Positions 5,347-14,192 of a stretch of 64,000 nt of DNA are shown here, in pieces. The position numbers and the translations under genes are program-made. The stretch comes from Lachnocurva sp029100405 (GTDB lineage: Bacteria; Bacillota; Clostridia; Lachnospirales; Lachnospiraceae): NCBI GenBank assembly GCA_046263755.1, contig JBJYZC010000004.1, positions 1 to 64,000 on the forward strand. Direction: 5' to 3'. The notes below the pieces were generated by a model. The model was given only the letters and a program-made list of their open reading frames with translations. It searched no databases and had not been told where the DNA came from. The stretch's first letter is position 1. Every line of letters starts with the position of its first letter.

Positions 5347-7986
5347 TTAGTAAAAGGTCTGCCAGGCCACTAAAGCAATGATTGAAATCAAGAACATGAC
5401 CACACCGGGATTCACATAGACCGTTCGAAAAATCTGTCCCTTGGGAAGCTCCCTTTCCTGTAAGCTGAAGCGAAGGGAAGCAGCTTCCTTTAAAAGGACC
5501 ACAAAGCCCAGGACCGCCAGTCCATAATAAGTGATCATATAAATCCAAAAAGCCGAAGGAAGTTCTGTCATTTCTTTTGTTGAAAGGCTGTCCAGACCGC
5601 CCAGGAGAAATGGAACCAAAACACCGCTGAGGAAATTCACTGCCATGTGTATCGAGATCGAATAAGATAATCTTCCGGTCTTCTCATAGATGGTTCCAAA
5701 CACCAGGCCCAGCCCAAAGGCGTAGAAGATCTGGTTGAAATTTCCATGAAAGAGGCCAAAGGCAAGAGCGGAAAAGAAAATTGCCGTCTTCTCTCCATAG
5801 CATCTCGTCCGATCGATCAGGATCTTTCGAAAAATCACTTCTTCAAGGATCGGGGCAAGGATCACAAGAAAGAGAATTCTGACCCAGACCGGGCCGATCG
5901 ATGACATCGTCATAACGATCGGGGGCTTCTCATGAATTCCAAAAGGCAAGGTCACAAGGTGAAGGACCAGCTGACCGACCAGTGCGCCTAAGACCAGAAC
6001 AAAGGCAGTAATAGGTATGGCAGCTAAGAACTTTCCAAATCCAAGTGATCTTTTATCCGGTGCTTCTGCTTTTTCCTTTCGGATCAATAGAAGTCCGGCG
6101 GGAAAACCGATCAAATATTCCGGCAGCATGGATAAAAACCATGAAGACAGCTCCTTATTCAAAAGTGCCGGTGCAATTTTCTTACAAACAGTTCCGACAA
6201 GAAGCTGTGCCAGAACCGTGACCGTGATCATAAGAAAGAGGCCAAGGCCGATCCGGGAAAATGTCTTTCGAACCTTTTTCAAGTCATACGGATAGGATTC
6301 CATTGTCGGTTTCGCCAATCGGACTTTTCGATCTTCCATAACCAGTGGTGTCACAGCAAAGAAGATCGCTGAGATCGTAAGGTTCAAAAGGAAGCATACG
6401 ATCAGGCCCTCCATCAGATGATCATTGACCAATCCAAGGACAAGAACAACAAGATCCGGCATCATGCCAAAGTAAATAAAAACGATCTGCACCAGCTGCC
6501 TTACAGTCTTGTCAATCGACCGGGGAATCGAAGCGTCCAGGAAAGTACTGACCAAGGTGGCATAGAGATCGGTCGACAGCAGAAGTCCCATCCCGATGAG
6601 AAGCAGTAAAGGATCGGGCCAAAAGAGGATCCCAATCAAGATCATAGCCGGCAAAAGGTCCAGAAAACTGTCCACTGTTCCGGCCAGAAGGGAGAAAAAG
6701 AGCTTTTTCCACGGACTTTCCGGAATCAGCTGATAGAAAGCCATCCTGGTATCTTGGCCCAGAGGATTGCCGAGAGACCGCCAGAAAACCAGAAGTGTCA
6801 GGATCAGAAGGGCAGCTATGGTCCCATTCCGATTCCATTGTGCATGGATCAGATAGCCTCCGATACCAGCCGCCGCCAGATAGGTCAGGCTGGTTTTGGT
6901 TATGATGCCATGTCCTCTGCCCTGAAATCTTAAATACATCTCCTTAAAGAAGAAGACGGAGGCACCAAAGCCGTGTCGGATACCCTTTCTCTCGCGATCC
7001 GCTTTGGAACGCTTCTGCTTCCTCTTCACGGAAAGCCCATCTCTGGATTCCTGTATTTTTTCCATCTTTTCTGCCAGCTGATCCGTCTTTTCCATGGCAG
7101 ATTCGTAGAAATCCGCCTTCATATGATAGATCAAAACAAGGAATCCTGCCGTAGCAAGGATGGAAAGCAAGACGAAAAGCGAAGCCATCCGAATATTTCC
7201 TGTCATGCTGGAAAGCATTGCACCCTTCAGCCAGCCGTAGATCGGGAACCAGTTACTTCCTCTGCCATTCAGGATCTGATCAAAGGATGCAGCAACAGAG
7301 ATTCCCTTTCTCTTGGAAGAAAGACAGACCAGCCCCGCAAGAACAACTGCCAGCGCAAGTATCCCGGGTCGAAGGTTTCGTTTTACAATTGGTCTATCTT
7401 CTGTAAATAAATAGAGGGCGACCTGCAGAAGCTTTGCCAAAGTAAAAACCAGGATCCAGGAAAGAATAAAAAGAGAGCTTCCGATCACACCGGCTTTCAC
7501 TATTGGTAGGGTCGGAAGAATGAAAAAAGCCAGATAGATCACGAAGAATACCGATAAACCCATACGGGCAAAGAGCCTGAAGATCAGAACCGACTGGGGC
7601 TTAAGAGGGGAAGAAAATAAGAGACTGACATCCGCAGGAAGAAAAATGGTTACGCCGTCCACCTGAAAAATGTAATAGATAATAATAACAAGAATCGCTG
7701 CAGACATAGCGAGACGGACAAGCTCTGCCTTTTCCATTCCTGCAGCATCCATAACATGTTCGAAAGCATCGCTTGGTTTCTGATTCTGTTTCTGATCAGT
7801 TTCTTCCGAAACAGTCTCCTCTGTCACTTCCTGATTTTGTAATTTATCAGCAGCCGTTCCGCCAAGGAAGCCGATCGCTCCGCCCAAAATGGCGCAAACC
7901 AGAATAAAGAGAATGACCCAGCTTCGAAACAGTCTCCGAATCTGATTGATCAGGGTATGAAGGGCATAGTAACCGAATAGTCTCAT
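5347..7986 (-). CDS. ABC exporter permease fused to a CPBP intramembrane protease
   Basis: This is an 879-residue polytopic membrane protein. The N-terminal part (one membrane helix at about 20-45, a Glu/Gln-rich extracytoplasmic stretch, then several helices) resembles the putative ABC-exporter permeases paired with a single ATPase. The C-terminal part is a CPBP (Abi/CaaX-like) metalloprotease: Glu715-Glu716 with Arg720 (LEEVIFRK), His747 (GLFHGNF) and His780 (SIHMAVN) are the catalytic ligands. The ATPase gene directly upstream overlaps by 4 bp, so they form one transporter. The substrate is unknown. A role in peptide export or processing, or in stress response, is inference. Confidence 0.85.
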   Translation of the reverse strand: MRLFGYYALHTLINQIRRLFRSWVILFILVCAILGGAIGFLGGTAADKLQNQEVTEETVSEETDQKQNQKPSDAFEHVMDAAGMEKAELVRLAMSAAILVIIIYYIFQVDGVTIFLPADVSLLFSSPLKPQSVLIFRLFARMGLSVFFVIYLAFFILPTLPIVKAGVIGSSLFILSWILVFTLAKLLQVALYLFTEDRPIVKRNLRPGILALAVVLAGLVCLSSKRKGISVAASFDQILNGRGSNWFPIYGWLKGAMLSSMTGNIRMASLFVLLSILATAGFLVLIYHMKADFYESAMEKTDQLAEKMEKIQESRDGLSVKRKQKRSKADRERKGIRHGFGASVFFFKEMYLRFQGRGHGIITKTSLTYLAAAGIGGYLIHAQWNRNGTIAALLILTLLVFWRSLGNPLGQDTRMAFYQLIPESPWKKLFFSLLAGTVDSFLDLLPAMILIGILFWPDPLLLLIGMGLLLSTDLYATLVSTFLDASIPRSIDKTVRQLVQIVFIYFGMMPDLVVLVLGLVNDHLMEGLIVCFLLNLTISAIFFAVTPLVMEDRKVRLAKPTMESYPYDLKKVRKTFSRIGLGLFLMITVTVLAQLLVGTVCKKIAPALLNKELSSWFLSMLPEYLIGFPAGLLLIRKEKAEAPDKRSLGFGKFLAAIPITAFVLVLGALVGQLVLHLVTLPFGIHEKPPIVMTMSSIGPVWVRILFLVILAPILEEVIFRKILIDRTRCYGEKTAIFFSALAFGLFHGNFNQIFYAFGLGLVFGTIYEKTGRLSYSISIHMAVNFLSGVLVPFLLGGLDSLSTKEMTELPSAFWIYMITYYGLAVLGFVVLLKEAASLRFSLQERELPKGQIFRTVYVNPGVVMFLISIIALVAWQTFY

Positions 7987-8687
7987 TGGTCACCGCCTTC
8001 CGTGATCTCAAAGAAGAGCTGCTCCAGACTCTCTCCGTTCTGATCCAGTGCTTTTTTTGTCATATCTGCGGAAAGATGGCCTTCCTTCATGATAAGGACC
8101 CGGTCCCAAAGCATGTCCACACTGTCAATGATATGGGTGCTGACCACAACAGTCTTTCCCGCCTGCCTTAACTCTTCAATGATCTCCTTTAACTTCCGGA
8201 TTGCATGCGGGTCCAGACCGATCATTGGTTCATCCATTAAAATAAGGTCCGGATCCGGAAGAAGCCCCAGGCAGAGATTTAATTTCTGCTGCATTCCTTT
8301 CGAAAGCTCATCGCCGAACTTCGTGCTCTTGTCAGAGAGTTCAAAATCCGAGAGAAGCTGATTTGACCTGTCCTCATAATCTTTCAGCCGATAGGCTCTG
8401 GCCAGAAACTCCATATGCTCTTTGACGGTCAGATTCGGATAGAGTGCCGGCATCTCCGGAACATAACCCATCCTGGCTCTTGCCTCAGAAGTCTTATTCA
8501 AGACTCCGTCAAGGGTGATTTCCCCCGTGTATTTTAAGAATCCGATGATCGACTTAAATAAAGTCGACTTTCCCGCACCGTTTGGACCGAGAAGAACCGT
8601 TACGGTCCCCGGTTCCAGAGAAAAACTGACATCATTTACGGCAATCGTTTTCCGATACTTCTTGGTCAAGTGATCGACAGTCAGCAT
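7983..8687 (-). CDS. ABC transporter ATP-binding protein
   Basis: This is the nucleotide-binding subunit of the exporter whose permease/protease follows it. All ATPase motifs are intact in 234 residues: Walker A GPNGAGKST (34-42), signature LSKGMQQ (128-134), Walker B LILMDEP (148-154) with the D-loop GLD, and the switch His in VVSTHI. The sequence type is that of one-ATPase ABC-2 exporters. A 4-bp overlap with the permease implies translational coupling. Confidence 0.95.
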   Translation of the reverse strand: MLTVDHLTKKYRKTIAVNDVSFSLEPGTVTVLLGPNGAGKSTLFKSIIGFLKYTGEITLDGVLNKTSEARARMGYVPEMPALYPNLTVKEHMEFLARAYRLKDYEDRSNQLLSDFELSDKSTKFGDELSKGMQQKLNLCLGLLPDPDLILMDEPMIGLDPHAIRKLKEIIEELRQAGKTVVVSTHIIDSVDMLWDRVLIMKEGHLSADMTKKALDQNGESLEQLFFEITEGGDQ

Positions 8688-8718
8688 AGTGTCCTCCCCT
8701 TAGAAGCAAATTGTTTAA

Positions 8719-8747
8719 TATCTAAAAATCTAAAACCAGTTTGCCAA
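8719..8747 (-). promoter_or_regulatory. Candidate promoter of the ABC operon
   Basis: In the 79 bp between the RNase gene and the ATPase gene, minus-strand TTGGCA (8747-8742) lies 17 bp from TAGATA (8724-8719). The -35 is good and the -10 poor. I saw no terminator behind the RNase gene, so read-through is also possible. Confidence 0.4.
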
Positions 8748-8766
8748 AAACACTTAAAAATTGCAA

Positions 8767-10011
8767 TCAAATTTTCAGTTGATCCCGTAAGGTCCTCTCC
8801 CTCTTTTCCCGGGTTACTTCCAGAAGTCCGAGGGCTGTGATCCCGTAAACCCGGACCGGAAGCGGATCCTTTTCTGCTAAGTCCTTCGAAATGTCAACCA
8901 GGGCCTGTCTTTCCTCTTCGGTCTTCATTTTCACCAAATCGATCAGGATAATGCCGGACAGGTTCCGAAGGCGGATCTGCCGAAAGGCTTCAAACAGGGC
9001 CTCCCGGTTCAGGTCAAAGGGGGCCTCATGAAGAGCCTTGGCGCTGTTCACATCGATCACATAGCAGGCCTCCGTTTTCTCCAGAACCAGATTCCCGCCA
9101 CATTTTAAATAGACCAATCTCTGACTGGCCTCCTCCAGCCGTTTCGTCAGAGAATAGAGCTTGGCCAGGGAAAAATCATCCTGATAATAATCGATTCGAT
9201 CCAGAAGATCCGGCCGATGACTCTCTATCGCCTTTTCCTTCAGGATCTCATTGACTTCGCAAAGGTCGGTCCTTATATAATCATAGGAATCTTCTTCATG
9301 AAGAAAACTTTCGATATAATGCGGCTCGGCTTCTTCCAAAAGTACCGGCCCTGCCATAGACATGCCCCGCATTTCCAGAGACCGGACCCGGTCCAAAAGC
9401 CTTCGCATCTCCGGCAAAAGGACATTCGCAGAAACTCCCTTCGCATTCGTCCGAAGTGTGATCGAACCGTCCCAGTCCCCTGGATCCAACTCGGTCAGGC
9501 AGAGCTCTTCCACTTCTTTCTTTTGATCTTTCCGGATCGCTTTGGCAAAATGCAGACCCTTCCGACCGAATTCATAGATCAAATGACTGCTTTTGACCGT
9601 AAAGCGGCTGGTCAGGACAGCCTCCTTGGTCCGAACCGCTTCCTTATCGACAGAAACCAAAAGGCTGTCTCCCTGGGACAGGCCCTGACCCTTGCAGAAG
9701 TCCTTTCCGGACCTTTTATCCGTATAGAAAAGCGGCATGCCCTGACGTATGGGAAGATAAGCCATCCCCTCGCCCAGGTTCAAAAAAGCAGCCGCCGGAG
9801 ACGAAAGGACTCTTTCGATCCGGCCGCTATAGAGACTTCCCATTTTCATATGGGATTCTCTCGGTTCAGCATGGATCAACAGGGTCTTTTTCTCCCCATC
9901 CAAAAGGAATTCACAAAGAAAACTTTCTTCTCTTACCGGCATTTCCGTAATGATCAAAAGTCGGCTGTTTTTGGGTATGTCTTTTTTCGAAAAGGGCTTT
10001 ATCATGGTCAT
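8767..10011 (-). CDS. Ribonuclease E/G family protein, short form
   Basis: This is an endoribonuclease of the RNase E/G family (mRNA decay and rRNA maturation). The S1 domain (about 56-90, MGSLYSGRIERVL...) and the catalytic DNase I-like region are present. The metal ligands should be Asp320 (VIDVNSAKA) and Asp358 (LIDLVKM). The usual IDFIDM is altered to IDLVKM, and the chain stops at TREKRERTLRDQLKI. It therefore lacks the CPxC zinc-link that dimerises E. coli RNase E/G. ATG at 10005 has better spacing from AGGAAG than the one at 10011. The start overlaps the end of recU. Confidence 0.85.
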   Translation of the reverse strand: MTMIKPFSKKDIPKNSRLLIITEMPVREESFLCEFLLDGEKKTLLIHAEPRESHMKMGSLYSGRIERVLSSPAAAFLNLGEGMAYLPIRQGMPLFYTDKRSGKDFCKGQGLSQGDSLLVSVDKEAVRTKEAVLTSRFTVKSSHLIYEFGRKGLHFAKAIRKDQKKEVEELCLTELDPGDWDGSITLRTNAKGVSANVLLPEMRRLLDRVRSLEMRGMSMAGPVLLEEAEPHYIESFLHEEDSYDYIRTDLCEVNEILKEKAIESHRPDLLDRIDYYQDDFSLAKLYSLTKRLEEASQRLVYLKCGGNLVLEKTEACYVIDVNSAKALHEAPFDLNREALFEAFRQIRLRNLSGIILIDLVKMKTEEERQALVDISKDLAEKDPLPVRVYGITALGLLEVTREKRERTLRDQLKI

Positions 10012-10553
10012 TCTTCCTTTGCTCTCTCATCCAGATCATGCTGGAGGAGGTCCAGATAGGGGACGAGGAGGATACCGCGGGATTCAAAAAAATAATCATC
10101 CTTCAATTCCTCGATTCGAAAACTCTTTCTGCCATTTTTCTCCATGCCCCTCTTCCAGAAATATAAGGCCTCCCGATAGGTCAGATAATAATATTTCTGA
10201 TACTTGGTATAGTAAAGCAGAAAAAATGCAATGCCGTTCTGCCCTTCGAAATCGCCCATGAACTTCATCTGGTGTTCATGAATATTATGGAGCGGAAAAC
10301 TATCCGTCGTACACTCCTTGGCATCGAAGCAGACCGGTATGCCCTGAACTACACCGATATAATCCACGGTACTCTTTTTATCAAAGTAAGCCAGGGTAAT
10401 ATGCCTGGACTCCTTGTCAATGTCGATCGGTGTGATCGGTGTCGGTATCTTCTGAATCAGGGCCAGATGATTTTCCAGATAGATCTCGTTGGTCCGATTG
10501 ATAAAATCTTCTAAAGTTGAACCCCGGAGTCCCCGGGAATTCCAGGTTCCCAT
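10008..10553 (-). CDS. recU: RecU-family Holliday junction resolvase
   Basis: RecU is the Firmicutes endonuclease that resolves Holliday junctions with RuvAB. The 181-residue protein shows the family blocks RGLRGSTLEDFIN.TNEIYL, KIPTPITPIDID, the STVDYIGV Asp, the CFDAKE active-site strand, and FPLHNIHEHQMKFM. The N-terminal disordered arm of B. subtilis RecU is very short here. ruvA and ruvB are about 22 kb away in this window. It overlaps the RNase E/G gene by 4 bp. Confidence 0.9.
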   Translation of the reverse strand: MGTWNSRGLRGSTLEDFINRTNEIYLENHLALIQKIPTPITPIDIDKESRHITLAYFDKKSTVDYIGVVQGIPVCFDAKECTTDSFPLHNIHEHQMKFMGDFEGQNGIAFFLLYYTKYQKYYYLTYREALYFWKRGMEKNGRKSFRIEELKDDYFFESRGILLVPYLDLLQHDLDERAKEE

Positions 10554-10615
10554 ATTCTATCTCCCAATGAAAAACCGGATGAATGGATCGAATCATATTA
10601 ACAGGCTGCGGCGGA

Positions 10616-11563
10616 TCACAGACCAAACCCGGAAAAGCTCTCCGGATCCGGGCATTCGATCCGGACTCCGTTTGGCAAAGTCAAAGCCGCCGCATGGAGG
10701 AGCTGCGAAGGATGCTTTTCTAAGACAATTCCGCCGTACTTTTTGTCATTTACAATGGGACAAGCCAGAGCCGAAAGGCTGCTTCGGATCTGATGGGATC
10801 TTCCGGTATGTAAAACAACTTCAAGAAGAGAATAGTTTCCCTTCCTCTTCAAAAGAAAAACCTCTTCTTCCATATAGAGACCTTTTTCTATCTCATGATC
10901 GAAATAGGAAACGATATTTCGTTTCGGGTCCTTCAAGAGCCATCCCCTGACAAGCTTTCTCTCTCGAAAGAGACTGCTGTCGCCGCTGACGATGCAGTGA
11001 TAGGTCTTCTGTCCCTCATGAGATCTGACCAGATCAGCTCCCAAATGAAGACCACGGATCGTTTTTCCGAATAAAAGGATGCCGGAAGTGTTCCGATCCA
11101 GGCGGTTGATGACCGAAGGTCGAAAATTTTTTAAATCTTCTTCTGTCAGCCTGCACTGATCCAGACAATAACGGATCAGATATTCGTTCATGGAATCTTC
11201 TCTTTTGTCACTCTTTTGAGACAGGATCCCGGCCGGTTTATTTACCGCAAGGAGATCCGCGTCTTCGTAGAGGATCTGCAAAGGAAACGGTGCCCTGGGG
11301 TAGAAGTGATTTGCAGAAGCAGAGTGCCTTTGGACCGGATCCGAGCCGGCCATCTTAGAAAAGGTCTCGTCCGAGAAGAAAACGCGGACCACGTCACCGG
11401 ACTTCAGGATCTCATTTCCACTGGCCTTCTTCCCATTCAAAGTAATATTTTTCTTTCGAAGCATTTTGTAGAGAAAGGAAGAACCTGCATTTTTTAAAAT
11501 ACGCTCCAGAAAGCGGATCAATTTCTGGTCTTGATTGAAGGCGCTGACTTTCAATTCTTTCAT
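10616..11563 (-). CDS. RluA-family pseudouridine synthase
   Basis: This enzyme converts specific uridines in rRNA (RluC/RluD-type) or tRNA to pseudouridine. An S4 RNA-binding domain (about 12-65) precedes the catalytic domain. Asp156 in INRLDRNTSG is the catalytic residue, and LLAVNKPAG and HQIRSSLSALACPIVNDKKYGG are further family motifs. The exact target cannot be read from the sequence. The start overlaps the HAD gene by 4 bp, with GGTGG ahead of the ATG. Confidence 0.92.
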   Translation of the reverse strand: MKELKVSAFNQDQKLIRFLERILKNAGSSFLYKMLRKKNITLNGKKASGNEILKSGDVVRVFFSDETFSKMAGSDPVQRHSASANHFYPRAPFPLQILYEDADLLAVNKPAGILSQKSDKREDSMNEYLIRYCLDQCRLTEEDLKNFRPSVINRLDRNTSGILLFGKTIRGLHLGADLVRSHEGQKTYHCIVSGDSSLFRERKLVRGWLLKDPKRNIVSYFDHEIEKGLYMEEEVFLLKRKGNYSLLEVVLHTGRSHQIRSSLSALACPIVNDKKYGGIVLEKHPSQLLHAAALTLPNGVRIECPDPESFSGFGL

Positions 11564-12228
11564 TGAACCACCTCAAGATCCATAAAATCACGGATCACAC
11601 TGGAAGCCAGTTTTTTCTTCTCGGAAAGCGCATTTCGAGAAACCGGATCATCTACTGCAATGACCCGCATACCGGCATTGAGCCCGGCCTGAATGCCCTG
11701 AAGGACATCCTCAAAGACCGTGCATTCCATGGGATCCCGGCCAAGTTTTCCTGCGCAGGCCAGATAGACATCCGGTGCCGGTTTCCCGTTCCTGACCTGA
11801 TCGGCTGAAATCACAGCGTCCATATAATGATCCAGACCGGTTGCTTCAAAACAAGCACGAACCAGTTCCATGGAATTGGAAGTGGCAAGTCCCATTGGGA
11901 TCCCTTCCTGCTTCAGACAGTTTAAAAAATCCAAAGCTCCGGCTTTTAAGGGAATCTTGGTGCGGTACTCCTCTCTTGCCATATCATTCCAGATGGCCAT
12001 CAATTCCTCCGGTGTGTCCTTTAGATGAAAGTTCTCCCGAAAATAAATGGCGGTCTCGTACATACTCATGCCGGCAATGGAAAGCTGAAGATCTTTGGGC
12101 AAAGGGAGATTTCGTTCTGCCATAAAGATTCGATCGATATCGCCCCACATTCCCATGGAATCCACCAGAGTTCCATCCAGGTCAAAGAGAACGGCCTGAT
12201 TTCTTTTATCACTTAATGAAAATTTCAT
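11560..12228 (-). CDS. HAD-superfamily hydrolase, phosphoglucomutase-like
   Basis: This is a haloacid dehalogenase-like phosphatase or mutase of subfamily IA with a helical cap. The nucleophile and acid are Asp16 and Asp18 in LFDLDGTLVDS, motif II is ATSNS, motif III is the Lys in GKPAPDVY, and motif IV is TVFEDVLQGIQAG. The 222 residues match beta-phosphoglucomutase/phosphoglycolate phosphatase relatives, but the substrate is undetermined. It starts just after the terminator of the coaD operon and overlaps the pseudouridine synthase gene by 4 bp. Confidence 0.9.
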   Translation of the reverse strand: MKFSLSDKRNQAVLFDLDGTLVDSMGMWGDIDRIFMAERNLPLPKDLQLSIAGMSMYETAIYFRENFHLKDTPEELMAIWNDMAREEYRTKIPLKAGALDFLNCLKQEGIPMGLATSNSMELVRACFEATGLDHYMDAVISADQVRNGKPAPDVYLACAGKLGRDPMECTVFEDVLQGIQAGLNAGMRVIAVDDPVSRNALSEKKKLASSVIRDFMDLEVVQ

Positions 12229-12246
12229 TGAACTGTCCCTTATTTC

Positions 12247-12276
12247 AAAAAAACACCCGGCATAGGCTGCCGGGTG
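12247..12276 (-). terminator. Terminator of the yicC-coaD operon
   Basis: Minus-strand stem CACCCGG/CCGGGTG (12276-12270 with 12260-12254) with a 9-base loop is followed by seven U (12253-12247). It lies 18 bp past the stop of the coiled-coil gene and ends the long leftward operon. Confidence 0.92.
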
Positions 12277-12294
12277 CAGGATTTCATAAATGTA

Positions 12295-13053
12295 TCAATT
12301 TTTATTCTTATGCTGAAAATATTCCTCCGGCAAAACATCGATCGATGGACCATCTTCCCCTGCGGAAGCCGAATCGTAGGTATTTGTAAGGCCTGGTGCA
12401 GTCTGCACGGAATCTGCATTGCCTGAAGCATTTGCCGGATCCTGTGGATTCATCTCTTCTGCTTTTCCGGCAGACGAGCCTTCTGTCTGGTCTGCAGCCG
12501 CTGCAGTTTCTTCCGGAGGCAAAAGTTCCTGCCTGTTTTCTATCACCTGATTCAGAACATCCTGCAGCTTATCGATGAAATTCTGATTCCGCATTCTGGC
12601 AAGGTCCAGAGAATTGCCGATGACCGTCTGAACTCCGCTTAAAAGCTCATCCGTATATGCAATCGCGGAGGATTTGATCTCATTGGATTCCATCGTTGCC
12701 TTATCCAGCATATCCTGAGCATTCTTTGTTGCGATCATTACGACCTGATTGGCCTGCGCATAGGCCTGCTGCATGATCTGATGCTCGCTGACCAGCTCAT
12801 CGGTCTTCACCTGAGCCTGTTCGATAATTTGCTGAGCCTTCTTTCTGGCATCGGCAATGATTGCATCTTTATTATTGATAATCTTCTGATATCTGCGGAT
12901 CTCATCCGGCGTTGCCGCCTTCAATTCCTCCAGATAGCCTTCCAGTTCATCCTTATTCAGAGTGATCTTATTCGAGGAAAATGCAGAAACCTTACCCTTT
13001 TCTTCAATAAATTGCTCCATTGCCTCAATAATCTGTTCAATATCACTGGCCAT
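12295..13053 (-). CDS. Coiled-coil protein of unknown function
   Basis: I do not recognise a characterised function. The 252-residue protein has no signal peptide or membrane segment. Residues about 40-175 are a long, heptad-like helical region rich in Gln, Ala, Lys and Glu (ADARKKAQQIIEQAQ), resembling the stalk subunits of rotary ATPases and DivIVA-like proteins. A low-complexity Glu/Ala/Ser/Pro tail (about 185-252) follows. Its start codon shares one base with the coaD stop, and the operon terminator follows it. Similar proteins are often labelled as ATPase subunit H-like, which I would not take as function. Confidence 0.75.
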   Translation of the reverse strand: MASDIEQIIEAMEQFIEEKGKVSAFSSNKITLNKDELEGYLEELKAATPDEIRRYQKIINNKDAIIADARKKAQQIIEQAQVKTDELVSEHQIMQQAYAQANQVVMIATKNAQDMLDKATMESNEIKSSAIAYTDELLSGVQTVIGNSLDLARMRNQNFIDKLQDVLNQVIENRQELLPPEETAAAADQTEGSSAGKAEEMNPQDPANASGNADSVQTAPGLTNTYDSASAGEDGPSIDVLPEEYFQHKNKN

Positions 13054-13550
13054 TAGAATGACTCCTTCTTTTTGATGCTGTATTTTTCCATAACCTTCGG
13101 AATAATGGAAGCGGGAACAAATTTTGATATATCTCCCCCATACGAAGCAAACTCCCTGACAATGGTGGAGCTGAGATAAGAATAATGGAGATCCGTCGTC
13201 AGAAAGATTGTCTCAAGTTCCGGATACTGGATCTTATTGGACTGAGCGATCTGAAGCTCATACTCAAAATCCGTAACGGCGCGAAGGCCACGAATAACAC
13301 ATGTCGCATGGATCTTCCGCGCAAATTCTACCATCAGCCCATCAAAAGATGTGACTTCAACATTGGGCAGTTCCTGCGTCAATTCTTTAATCATACTAAC
13401 ACGTTCATCTACGGAAAACAACGCGTTTTTTTGACTGTTGTTGAGTATACCGACGATCAATTCATCGAATAATTTGGCGGATCGATTGATGATATCCAGA
13501 TGTCCGAAAGTGACCGGGTCAAAGCTTCCCGGATATAATGCGATCTTCAT
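13053..13550 (-). CDS. coaD: Phosphopantetheine adenylyltransferase CoaD
   Basis: CoaD catalyses the reversible adenylation of 4'-phosphopantetheine to dephospho-CoA. The 165-residue protein starts MKIALYPGSFDPVTFGHLDI, with the nucleotidyltransferase T-x-G-H motif at 14-17, and carries the RGLRAVTDFEYE substrate loop and the SSTIVRE motif. It follows rsmD after 75 bp, a near-universal pairing. Confidence 0.97.
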   Translation of the reverse strand: MKIALYPGSFDPVTFGHLDIINRSAKLFDELIVGILNNSQKNALFSVDERVSMIKELTQELPNVEVTSFDGLMVEFARKIHATCVIRGLRAVTDFEYELQIAQSNKIQYPELETIFLTTDLHYSYLSSTIVREFASYGGDISKFVPASIIPKVMEKYSIKKKESF

Positions 13551-13625
13551 AATTTTCTATGAGCAAAGCTCATACCTCCAGATGCAGGCGTTTGATTCCT
13601 CCTGCCCGATTAGTCATAAAATGAT

Positions 13626-14192
13626 TCATTCAACAGTTTTTCCTGATTGACAGGATAAAAAGACATGCTGGTTGGTCTTGTATTTTTTGATCCTTTCGAT
13701 CGTAAATCCGAGCTCCTCCGCAAAACGAAAGTCCCGATGCAGATCCGCTTCGATAATGATCAGCGACTCCGAATCGATCAATTCACTTTCTGCCAATGCC
13801 GAAAGGATTTCTCCTTCCTTTTCATCCCGATAAGGCGGATCTAAAAAGACCAAATCAAAATGTTGTTTGGGCATGGTTCTTATGGCAGATAAGGCATCCT
13901 GTCCGATCAAATCCGTTTCTTCCTCTATGCCAAGCCTTTCAATATTCTTTCTGATACAATCCTGTGCATCTCGGCTCGAATCAACCAGGCAGGCATATCT
14001 TGCCCCGCGGCTGATGGCTTCAATTGCCATCTGTCCGGATCCGGCAAAAAGATCGAGAAAGGAAGCCCCCGGCAGACGATTGCTAAGAATATTAAACAGG
14101 GTTTCCTTGATCCGGTCTGTTGTCGGACGGGTATTCATGCCTTTCGGTGTATCAAGAAGCCGCGACCGGTATTTTCCTGCAATCACACGCAT
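13626..14192 (-). CDS. rsmD: 16S rRNA (guanine966-N2)-methyltransferase RsmD
   Basis: RsmD methylates G966 of 16S rRNA with S-adenosylmethionine. The family start MRVIAGKYRSRLL, the RPTTDRIKETLFNIL segment, the SAM site LDLFAGSGQMAIEAISRGA and the catalytic LDPPYRD motif are all present in 188 residues. It overlaps cinA by 10 bp. Confidence 0.96.
   Translation of the reverse strand: MRVIAGKYRSRLLDTPKGMNTRPTTDRIKETLFNILSNRLPGASFLDLFAGSGQMAIEAISRGARYACLVDSSRDAQDCIRKNIERLGIEEETDLIGQDALSAIRTMPKQHFDLVFLDPPYRDEKEGEILSALAESELIDSESLIIIEADLHRDFRFAEELGFTIERIKKYKTNQHVFLSCQSGKTVE

Noticed and set aside
9217..10059. A 280-codon plus-strand open frame opposite RNase E/G and recU
   Set aside because: The composition is that of an antisense shadow (rich in Arg, His and Phe), with no family motif. 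It lies fully under two overlapping, well-supported genes.
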